The notes under the pieces: generated by a model
What the model was told of the DNA's origin: nothing
The model's database searches: none
Seen by the model: the letters and a program-made list of their open reading frames with translations, nothing else
Shown here: one piece after another, positions 19,937 through 26,667 of the stretch
Layout of the letters: each line of letters opens with the position of its first letter
Position numbering within the stretch: the first letter of the stretch is position 1
Translations under genes and position numbers: made by a program
Assembly: GCA_046726235.1 (NCBI GenBank)
Contig: JBKPAD010000010.1
Span: 434,001-498,000 of the forward strand
Direction: 5' to 3'
From: Nitricoxidireducens sp046726235
GTDB lineage: Bacteria > Pseudomonadota > Gammaproteobacteria > Burkholderiales > Rhodocyclaceae
Length of the DNA: 64,000 nt

Positions 19937-20254
19937 CTAGACCGCGGCGCAGCGCGGCGGGCGGTCGCGCAATTGCGCGACCCCCATGCGCACCGTCGTG
20001 GAGAAATGCGGCAGGTCGAACTCCATGGACTTGGATTCGCTGAACAGCGAATCGCCGACGCTGGCGTAGATCTCGACGGCGATGCTCTCCAGTTCCGCCT
20101 CGTGGCCGTACCAGCTGGTCATCGAGAGGTACTTGGCGGCGAGCGCCAGCGCCCTGCCATCCTGATCGCGGCGCGCGAGCCATTGCTGCGGATCGAAGGC
20201 GTTGCGCTGGGCGATGCAGAACTGCGCCAGCGATTCGGCGCCGTGACTGTCCAT
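19937..20254 (-). CDS. hypothetical protein next to phasin
   Basis: 105 residues, acidic in the middle, with no signal peptide or membrane helix (MDSHGAESLAQFCIAQRNAF...). I do not recognise a family. The N-terminal part resembles the first helices of phasin-like proteins only vaguely. ATG 20254 has GGAG 8 bases upstream; GTG 20269 is an alternative. It follows the phasin gene by 37 bp on the same strand, so a role at the PHA granule or in PHA regulation is possible by context only. Confidence 0.5.
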   Translation of the reverse strand: MDSHGAESLAQFCIAQRNAFDPQQWLARRDQDGRALALAAKYLSMTSWYGHEAELESIAVEIYASVGDSLFSESKSMEFDLPHFSTTVRMGVAQLRDRPPRCAAV

Positions 20255-20291
20255 GTCGTCGGTCTCCACGTCGAACAGAGATGAGGCGCGG

Positions 20292-20834
20292 TCAGGCCGC
20301 GGCCCGCTTGGCCTTGTTGTTCACCTGGCTGATCGCCGCCGCGGCGGCATTGCGGCCGGCATCCATCTGGTTGGCCGTCATCGCCGCCGCCTCTTCGGTG
20401 ACGCGCAGCCCGGCCGCGTAGGCCGAATGCGCGGCATCGACGAACATGCGCAGCGCCGACACCGCCGGCGCGACCGGCTGGCCGTCGAGCTTCTCGCCGA
20501 AGCGATCGGTGACCTCGCGCGCCTTCGCCTGCGCTTCCTTCAGCATGTCCAGCTGACTCTGGTACGAGTTCATGAACAGGCCGCGCAGGTAGGCGCCGGT
20601 GCGCTCCATCTGGCTGCGCGTGAAGCTCGCCTGCACCGACTGGAGCTCTTCCAGAGACGACGTGGCGTCGATCTTGCGCGCCACGTCCGCCTGGTCGGCG
20701 CACATGTCGCGGAAAGCCTCCGCCTGCGCGTTCTGCATTTTCTCGATACTCGACAGGTAGACACTCATCATGTCCACGCCCGACTTGAGCGCGGCGCGAT
20801 AAAGGCCGAACGAAGCGTCATTGGTCTGCTGCAT
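20292..20834 (-). CDS. phaP: phasin (PHA granule-associated protein)
   Basis: About 180 residues, largely amphipathic helix, without signal peptide. The pattern FGLYRAALKSGVDMMSVYLSSIEKMQNAQAEAFRDM followed by Ala/Gln/Lys-rich helices and a basic KAKRAAA tail is typical of the phasin family, which coats polyhydroxyalkanoate granules. Three ATG codons occur in tandem (20840, 20837, 20834); the GGAG motif abuts the first, so the third has the best spacing. No PHA synthase is in the window. A TACCGGT-type site lies about 190 bp upstream. Confidence 0.78.
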   Translation of the reverse strand: MQQTNDASFGLYRAALKSGVDMMSVYLSSIEKMQNAQAEAFRDMCADQADVARKIDATSSLEELQSVQASFTRSQMERTGAYLRGLFMNSYQSQLDMLKEAQAKAREVTDRFGEKLDGQPVAPAVSALRMFVDAAHSAYAAGLRVTEEAAAMTANQMDAGRNAAAAAISQVNNKAKRAAA

Positions 20835-21022
20835 CATCATCTCCAGAATTGGTTGCTAAGCCCCGGTCTTCCTGCCTCTGATTCCATCGGCATCCTCGCC
20901 CGCGCCGGCCGGACGGCCGGCTACGAGCGGCGCGACGCCGCGAAATCCTGTTGCTGCCTGGGAGGTTTGAATTCTAGGAGTCGGGTCGATCCGACCGAAT
21001 TCCATGAACCGGGTATTTTGGA

Positions 21023-21038
21023 TACCGGTATACGTGTA
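21023..21038. promoter_or_regulatory. TACC-type heptamer site between phasin and regulator genes
   Basis: TACCGGTATACGTGTA has the left heptamer and spacer of the perfect site at 24389, while the right half is degenerate (inverse of TACACGT). A nearby GGGTATTTTGGA precedes it. It lies about 190 bp upstream of phaP and just beyond the stop of the NarL-type regulator gene on the same strand. Confidence 0.35.
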
Positions 21039-21061
21039 CCGCGGGCCGGAGAGGCCCGCGG
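21039..21061 (-). terminator. hairpin after NarL-type regulator gene
   Basis: CCGCGGGCC-ggaga-GGCCCGCGG forms a perfect 9-bp stem 7 bases past the stop of the regulator gene ending at 21068. It probably ends the kinase-regulator transcript. There is no T-run. Confidence 0.55.
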
Positions 21062-21067
21062 CAGCGC

Positions 21068-21724
21068 TCAGCTGACGCAGGTGGCGCTGGTGGTGATGCC
21101 GTTGCGGATCGCGTACTTGGTGAGTTCGGCGACGTTGTGCAGCGAGAGCTTGCGCATGATGTTGCGGCGGTGCACCTCGACCGTCGACAGCGCCAAGTGC
21201 AGACGCTCGGCGATCTGCGCCGACGTGAAGCCCTCGGCGACGAGCTGGAGCACCTGCCGCTCGCGCGGGCCGAGCCGCGGCACGGCCGGGCTGCCGTCGC
21301 CGCTCTCCAGCAGCGCGCCGGTGACGGTGGCGGCCACCTCCGAACACAGGTACTTGCGATTCACGCGCACCGAGCGGATCGCGCGCAGCAGTTCCTCGCC
21401 GGTCTCGCCCTTGGTGACGTAGCCCGAGGCGCCGGCCTTGAGCAGGTCGAGCACGAAATCGCGGTCCGTCAGCGCCGAGAGGCCGATGATGCGCACCGCC
21501 GGGTTGAGCGCCAGCAGACGACGCGTCGCCTCGATGCCGTTCATGCGCGGCATGCCGATGTCCATGCACACCACGTCGGCTTCGGTCTCCGCGGCGACGC
21601 GCAGCAACTCGATGCCGTCGCTGGCCTCGGCCACGACCTGGATGCCATGGTCCTTCTCCAGCATGATCTTGAGGGCATGCCGGAACATCTGGTGGTCGTC
21701 GGCGAGGATTACGCGTGTCTTCAT
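21068..21724 (-). CDS. NarL/FixJ-family response regulator
   Basis: 218 residues: receiver domain with D9-D10 and phospho-acceptor D55 (MDIGMPRMNG) and a LuxR-type helix-turn-helix (PRERQVLQLVAEGFTSAQIAERLHLALSTVEVHRRNIMRKL). Its ATG overlaps the stop of the upstream kinase gene (ATGA), so the two form a coupled two-component operon. The recognition-helix region is nearly identical to that of the regulator at 30056-30718, so both may bind the same DNA. A TACCGGT double palindrome upstream of the kinase gene suggests autoregulation. Confidence 0.93.
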   Translation of the reverse strand: MKTRVILADDHQMFRHALKIMLEKDHGIQVVAEASDGIELLRVAAETEADVVCMDIGMPRMNGIEATRRLLALNPAVRIIGLSALTDRDFVLDLLKAGASGYVTKGETGEELLRAIRSVRVNRKYLCSEVAATVTGALLESGDGSPAVPRLGPRERQVLQLVAEGFTSAQIAERLHLALSTVEVHRRNIMRKLSLHNVAELTKYAIRNGITTSATCVS

Positions 21725-24294
21725 GGTTTCTCGTGCGCTTCTTGCGGCAAGCATATCAGTTTGGAATGTGTCGGCGGCATCGCCGGCGCGAGGCGAATCT
21801 CATTGGAGGTCGGCAGGCGGCGCGGGCTGTCGGCCGCGTCCTGCGGTGTCGCCAGACGGATGCTGATGGCCGTGCCGGCCCCGCGTCCGGTGACGCAGGA
21901 AAAGGAAGCGCCGACGAACTCGGCGCGTTCCCGCATCGCCCGCAGGCCCTGTCCCTGCGCGACGGCCTCGAAGCCGACGCCGTCGTCGCGGATGGTCAGC
22001 GACGTCACCGCCGCATCGCTGTCGAGCTCGATGTCGATCGACGACGCGGACGCGTGGCGGGCGACGTTCGAGAGCGCCTCCTGAATGATGCGGAACAGCG
22101 TCGACTCCAGCTCGGCGCCCAGGTGCGTCTCGCCGGGCGGCAAGCGCAGTCGCACCAGGATTCCCGTGCGCCGCGTGTACTGCTGCGTGTAGCCGACCAG
22201 CGCGCGCAACAGGCCGGCGTAGTCGAGCAGGCTCGGCCGCAGGTCCGCGCAGACTTCGCGCACGCTGGCAACGGTATCCTCGACGATCGCGTCGGCATCG
22301 GCCAGGCAATCCTCCAGCTCGGCGGCAAGCGGTTGCGGCAGCGAGTGCGCCACGGTGTTGAGCGCCAGCCTCAGCGCAGCCAGGTTCGGCGCCGCGCGGT
22401 CATGCAGCTCGCACGAGAGGCGGCGGCGCTCTTCTTCCTGAACCGCGATCAGGTGGCGCGACATCGCCTCCACGCGCCTGGCCTGGCGGTCGCGCTCCTG
22501 CTGGACCATGCGCAGGCGAGAGACGTCGAGCAGCGTGGTGCGGCTGGCGACGAAATTGCCTTGCGGGTCGTAGATCGCCGTCGCGCTGACCATCACCGGC
22601 AGGAGGCTGCCGTCCTTGCGCACGAAGACGAACTCGCTGTTCTCCATGCGCCCGTCGCGCACGAAGGCAGCGAAGTTCTCAGTGAAGTGCGCGCGGCTCG
22701 CGCCATCGAGCAGGTGCGTGATGTGCATGCGGCCGACGACCTCGTTGCGCTCGTAGCCGAGCCAGCGCAGTTCGGTGTCGTTGATGCGCCGGATGATCCC
22801 CCCGGCGTCGATCGAATGGTAGCCGCAGGGCGCGTTCTGGTAGAGGTCGTCGATCTCGAGCGCGTAGCGTCGCGCGCGCTCCTCGCTGTCGCGCAGGCTT
22901 TCCTCCGCCCGACGCCGCTCGGTGACGTCGCGCACCAGTGCCTGGAAGTATCGACTGCCCTCGATGTCGACCATGCGCGAACTGATCTCGACCGCGATCG
23001 GCTTGCCGTCCTTGCGCTGCTGCGCCACTTCCCGGACCGCATCCGGGCCGGGCAGCGGCACCGCCTCGCCCCAGAGGAATTCGAGCCCCTTGCCGACGAT
23101 CTCTTCGCGACGGCAGCCGTAGATGGCGGCGCAACGCTCGTTGGCGTCGATGATGCGACCGGCGGGATCGGCCAGGAGGACGCCTTCGGTGGCATGGCCG
23201 GCAAGGAATTCGAGCCGCCGCGTCAGCAGCGCGCGTTCGAACATCGCGCGATAGGACGCGTGGACGCGCCGGCTGCGTTCCATCCTCCAGCCCGCGAACA
23301 GCGCGAGCAACGCAGCCAGCACCACGCCTGCCGCCAATGCCGTGCGATCGAGTGCCGCGAGCGCCTCGCTGCGGTCCATCTTGGCGACCAGGTACCACGG
23401 CGTCCCGGCCACGGGCGCGACGAAGCCGAGTGCATCGATGCCGCGGTAGTCGTTGCCGACAACCGCGCCGACGGCGCCCCTTATCGCCTGCGCCGCCAGC
23501 AGACCCGGCTCATCGACCGAACGGCGCATCGACAGCGCCGGCCCGCCTTCGTGACGCGAATGGTTGATGAACACGATGTCGTCGCCGTCGGCACGGAACA
23601 GCAGCGTCTCGGCCGTCCTGCTGGCGCCCGGCCACCGGTTGAGGAAGGGCAGGAATTCGAAGGCGGCGTCGAGTTCGACGTGCATGGCGGCCACGGGGCG
23701 AGCCGTCGCGGTGGCGCCGATCGGGCTGTCGAAGCCGATCCCGAGGCCGGGCCTGCCGTAGTTCGTCGCATGGAAGTCGCCCAGCACCATGCGCTGCTCC
23801 GCAACCGCGCGCATGGCGGCCGCTCGATGGTTAGCCGCGTCTGCCGAGTCCGGGTTGGTGGTCAGCAGCAGCCGGCCGTCCTGCGCCGACCGGATTTCCA
23901 CGTCACGAAAGCCGCCGACGGCCACCGCCGCCCCGAGGTGCTCGACCAGACGGGCGCGACGCTGACCCGCCGGCTGGCCCATCGCGATCCAGTCCTCGAG
24001 CTCGCCCGCGAACATCGGCGTATCCAGCGCCAGGTCGGCGTCGCGCCGCGCATTGATCAGCCAGTGCGTCACCAGGTCGACCTTGATGCGCGCCACGGAT
24101 TCGAGGTTCTCATGCACGCTGGCGACCACCACGCGGAGCGCCGAGAGGTACACGGCGGTCCCGATGACGGCGACGATCAGCGACAGCAGCAGGAACGCAC
24201 CCCCGAACGAAAGCCGCAACGGCCGCGGGGAAATGCCGGCGGCCGCGTGGCTCGCGGCGCGGTTCCTGCGTGGAGGGAAGGCGGGGATCGGCAT
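21721..24294 (-). CDS. membrane PAS sensor histidine kinase (NarX-like HisKA_3)
   Basis: 857 residues: an N-terminal membrane helix (about 28-52), a periplasmic Cache/CHASE-like sensor (about 55-315), a second helix, two PAS domains with intervening coiled coil, then a HisKA_3 dimerisation domain with phospho-acceptor H631 (LSCELHDRAAPNLAALRL) and a C-terminal HATPase (IRDDGVGFE, GLRAMRERAEFVGA). It phosphorylates the coupled NarL-type regulator. The signal is unknown; PAS and Cache domains could sense redox state or small acids. ATG 24294 was chosen over GTG 24336. The C-terminal 30 residues are an extension past the ATPase domain. Confidence 0.9.
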   Translation of the reverse strand: MPIPAFPPRRNRAASHAAAGISPRPLRLSFGGAFLLLSLIVAVIGTAVYLSALRVVVASVHENLESVARIKVDLVTHWLINARRDADLALDTPMFAGELEDWIAMGQPAGQRRARLVEHLGAAVAVGGFRDVEIRSAQDGRLLLTTNPDSADAANHRAAAMRAVAEQRMVLGDFHATNYGRPGLGIGFDSPIGATATARPVAAMHVELDAAFEFLPFLNRWPGASRTAETLLFRADGDDIVFINHSRHEGGPALSMRRSVDEPGLLAAQAIRGAVGAVVGNDYRGIDALGFVAPVAGTPWYLVAKMDRSEALAALDRTALAAGVVLAALLALFAGWRMERSRRVHASYRAMFERALLTRRLEFLAGHATEGVLLADPAGRIIDANERCAAIYGCRREEIVGKGLEFLWGEAVPLPGPDAVREVAQQRKDGKPIAVEISSRMVDIEGSRYFQALVRDVTERRRAEESLRDSEERARRYALEIDDLYQNAPCGYHSIDAGGIIRRINDTELRWLGYERNEVVGRMHITHLLDGASRAHFTENFAAFVRDGRMENSEFVFVRKDGSLLPVMVSATAIYDPQGNFVASRTTLLDVSRLRMVQQERDRQARRVEAMSRHLIAVQEEERRRLSCELHDRAAPNLAALRLALNTVAHSLPQPLAAELEDCLADADAIVEDTVASVREVCADLRPSLLDYAGLLRALVGYTQQYTRRTGILVRLRLPPGETHLGAELESTLFRIIQEALSNVARHASASSIDIELDSDAAVTSLTIRDDGVGFEAVAQGQGLRAMRERAEFVGASFSCVTGRGAGTAISIRLATPQDAADSPRRLPTSNEIRLAPAMPPTHSKLICLPQEAHEKP

Positions 24295-24374
24295 CGTGGG
24301 ATTCCGTTGACCCGAAAGGCATATGTGCGCAGGCACGCTAAGGCGTTTCGGGGCAGACGATTTAACAACAGAGC

Positions 24375-24404
24375 CCCGGTACCGGGAATACCGGTATACC
24401 GGTA
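24375..24404. promoter_or_regulatory. tandem palindromes CCCGGTACCGGG and TACCGGTATACCGGTA
   Basis: A perfect 12-bp palindrome (24375-24386) is followed by two exact copies of the self-complementary octamer TACCGGTA (24389-24404), which also reads as TACCGGT-AT-ACCGGTA, a 7-2-7 inverted heptamer. It is 85 bp upstream of the histidine kinase ATG. The same 16-bp pattern recurs at 2119, 17090 and 21023. It is the best candidate operator for the NarL-type regulators. Confidence 0.6.
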
Positions 24405-24418
24405 ATTTTCAGGTAGTT

Positions 24419-24455
24419 GCCGAAAGCCCGGCGGGACGGGCCTGGCGGGCTTTTT
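24419..24455 (-). terminator. intrinsic terminator of galE operon
   Basis: AAAGCCCG...CGGGCTTT arms flank a GC-rich loop, with T-runs on both sides (TTTTTT on the plus strand, TTT on the minus strand). It lies directly at the galE stop on the minus strand and should end the wecG-galE transcript. No plus-strand gene precedes it. Confidence 0.7.
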
Positions 24456-25457
24456 TCAACCCGCGGCGGCGTTGTTCTGCCAGCGCCAGGTGTCCGCGCA
24501 CATCTGTTCGAGGTCGCGTGTCGCCTTCCAGCCGAGCAGATCCTGAGCCAGCGACGGATCGGCATAGCACTGCGCGATGTCGCCGGGACGGCGTTCGATG
24601 ACGCGATACGGAATGCGCTTACCGGTAGTCTTCTCCAGCGCATGCACCAGTTCGAGCACGCTGTAGCCGCGCCCGGTGCCGAGATTGACCGTCAGCACGC
24701 CGGGACGGTCGTCCATCGCCCGCAGCGCCGCCAGGTGTCCGAGCGCAAGGTCGACGACGTGGATGTAGTCGCGCACGCCGGTGCCGTCCGGCGTCGGGTA
24801 GTCGTCGCCGAACACCGACAGCTGCGGCAGCCTCCCCTGCGCCACCTGCGCCGCATATGGCATCAGGTTGTTCGGAATGCCGGTGGGGTCCTCGCCGATC
24901 AGCCCCGACGGATGCGCGCCGACGGGATTGAAATAGCGCAGTAGCGCGATGCGCCAGTGGCCGTCGGAGCGCGCCACGTCGCGCAGGATGTCCTCGATCA
25001 TCAGCTTGGAACGGCCATAGGGATTCGTCGCGGCGAGCGGAAAGTCCTCGCGGATCGGCACCGAAGGCGGATCGCCGTAGACAGTCGCCGACGACGAGAA
25101 CACCATGTTGCGCACGCGCGCCTGCGCCATGGCCTCGAACAGCACGAGGCTGCCGCTGACGTTGTTGTCGTAGTACTGCAGCGGCTTGGCGACGGATTCG
25201 CCGACGGCCTTGAGTCCGGCAAAATGCACCACCGCCGAGAACTTGTTGCCGGCGAACAGCCGCCGCAGGCCCTCGCGGTCGCGGATGTCGAGCGCAGCGA
25301 ATCCCGGCCGGCGGCCGGCGATGCGCTCGATGCGGTCGAGCACCGAGGGCTTGCTGTTGGCGAGGTTGTCGATCACGAACACCTCGTAGCCCGCCGCCAT
25401 CAGCTCGACGACCGTATGCGAGCCGATGTAGCCGGCGCCGCCGGTGACGAGGATCAT
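24456..25457 (-). CDS. galE: UDP-glucose 4-epimerase
   Basis: 333 residues, usual GalE length. The N-terminal NAD-binding motif GGAGYIGSH, the catalytic region SSSATVYG with YGRSKLM (Tyr-x3-Lys), and the family blocks LRYFNPVGAH and RDYIHVVDLA are all present. It interconverts UDP-glucose and UDP-galactose and so feeds the exopolysaccharide pathway. Its ATG overlaps the stop of the upstream glycosyltransferase gene (ATGA), so they are coupled. A terminator follows. Confidence 0.96.
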   Translation of the reverse strand: MILVTGGAGYIGSHTVVELMAAGYEVFVIDNLANSKPSVLDRIERIAGRRPGFAALDIRDREGLRRLFAGNKFSAVVHFAGLKAVGESVAKPLQYYDNNVSGSLVLFEAMAQARVRNMVFSSSATVYGDPPSVPIREDFPLAATNPYGRSKLMIEDILRDVARSDGHWRIALLRYFNPVGAHPSGLIGEDPTGIPNNLMPYAAQVAQGRLPQLSVFGDDYPTPDGTGVRDYIHVVDLALGHLAALRAMDDRPGVLTVNLGTGRGYSVLELVHALEKTTGKRIPYRVIERRPGDIAQCYADPSLAQDLLGWKATRDLEQMCADTWRWQNNAAAG

Positions 25458-26251
25458 CGCGGCTCCCGGCGCAGGAGGATCGCAGTCCCGCGCCGCACCG
25501 ACAGCGCCGTGCCGAGCACGAAGCGCAGGTTGGTGACGAGGTAGCGGCGCCAAAGCCGGCGCGGCTCGGTGCCAAGTCGGTGCAGCCACTCTAGGCCGCG
25601 CTGCTGCATCCACCGCGGCGCTCGCGGCAGCGTGCCGGCATGGTAGTCGAAGGCGGCGCCGACGCCCGCCATGACGGCGCGCACGCGGCCCCGGTGCGCG
25701 GCCATCCACGCCTCCTGCCGCGGGCAGCCGAGGCCGACGAACACCAGCCCGGCACCTGAGTCCTCGATGCGCGCGACGGCGTCGGCATCCTCCTTCGGCG
25801 ACAGGGCGCGGAATGGCGGCGACTCCATGCCGAAGGCGAGGTCGGGAAAATCCTGCACCAGCCGGCGCCGCAGCGCCGTCAGCGTTTCCGCCGTGCTGCC
25901 GTAGAAATACACGCCGATGCCGCGCTGCTCGGCCAGCGCGCAGCACTTCCACATGAATCCGGGGCCGTCGACGCGCGGCTGCGCGCTGATGCCGGCGCGC
26001 CGCATGGACCACGCGACCGGCATGCCGTCCGGCAGCGCAAGGTCGGCGCCGTCTATGGCGGCGGCGAGCGCAGGGTCGTCACGCCGCGTGACCACGGAAT
26101 GCACGTTGCAGAAGCAGACGACGCGCGACTGGCGCCGCTCCGCCCACTGCGCAACGCGATCGAGCGCGTCGTCCCAGCCGACCGCATCGATGGGCGCACC
26201 GATGACGGCGACGCGCGTGCGCAAGACTTCCGGCTGCGAGGGCTGCTGCAT
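25454..26251 (-). CDS. WecG/TagA/CpsF-family glycosyltransferase
   Basis: 265 residues without membrane helices. Family blocks are VVCFCNVHSVV, ALPDGMPVAW, YFYGSTAETL, FVGLGCPRQEAWM and AVMAGVGAAFDYHAG. Such enzymes (fold GT26) transfer an N-acetylmannosamine-type sugar to a lipid-linked intermediate. It is coupled to galE. The start is uncertain: ATG 26251 lacks a clear ribosome binding site, and GTG 26299 would add 16 residues. Repeat copy C lies immediately upstream, between this gene and phosphoketolase. Confidence 0.88.
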   Translation of the reverse strand: MQQPSQPEVLRTRVAVIGAPIDAVGWDDALDRVAQWAERRQSRVVCFCNVHSVVTRRDDPALAAAIDGADLALPDGMPVAWSMRRAGISAQPRVDGPGFMWKCCALAEQRGIGVYFYGSTAETLTALRRRLVQDFPDLAFGMESPPFRALSPKEDADAVARIEDSGAGLVFVGLGCPRQEAWMAAHRGRVRAVMAGVGAAFDYHAGTLPRAPRWMQQRGLEWLHRLGTEPRRLWRRYLVTNLRFVLGTALSVRRGTAILLRREPR

Positions 26252-26308
26252 GCGGGCATCTTCGGCGGCTGCCGTTCTAGGGTCGGTGCGGTGGCGCACC
26301 GATGTAAA

Positions 26309-26660
26309 ACCGTCCCGTGGTTACGTTGGGCGGTGCTCGGGCCGCCGGGGGGCTCTGCTGTGCTTCGTGGTCCACGGCTTGCCTTGCACGGCAAGCCGGC
26401 TCCGGCAGCGCGGAGCAGTGCTCCGTGAAACCCTGCCTACGCCCCCCGGACCGTGCTTCGCACGCTCCTCCTCCTTTACCTACGCACAGCAGAGCCCCCC
26501 ACCGTCCCGAGCGGTTGCCGCCCTGCCTCTTTTCGGCTCGACACCACCGGCGTATCCACAAGGAGGGCGGGTGTCCGCCTCCCGTAGGTAAAGGAGGAGG
26601 AGCGGGCGTAGCCCGATCCGGGGGACACGGAGGGAGGCGGATACCCGCCCTCCTTGGCGC
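26309..26660. repeat. composite double-hairpin repeat, copy C (with insertion)
   Basis: Located between xfp and the WecG-like gene on the same strand. Module 1 (26336-26511) keeps arms of copy A type (GGGGGGCTCTGCTGTGC), but its conserved CGTGTCCCCCGG strand is split by about 73 extra bases (about 26370-26443) containing two hairpins of their own; the inner stem is cgtgc...gcacg. Module 2 (about 26560-26656) has arms GGGCGGGTGTCCGCCTCC paired with a matching changed right arm, and inner stem cgggc...gcccg. The loop core GTAGGTAAAGGAGGAGG is intact in both modules. Confidence 0.88.
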
Positions 26661-26667
26661 AAGAGCC

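Noticed and set aside
24456..26012. 518-residue minus frame joining galE to upstream sequence
   Set aside because: The first part overlaps the WecG-like gene in another frame and is Arg/Ala-rich. galE has its own start at 25457 in an ATGA overlap.
26309..26660. Insertion sequence or integron attC array as explanation of the repeats
   Set aside because: No transposase, target duplications or attC core sites are visible; the arms vary between copies while remaining paired, which is not how IS ends behave.
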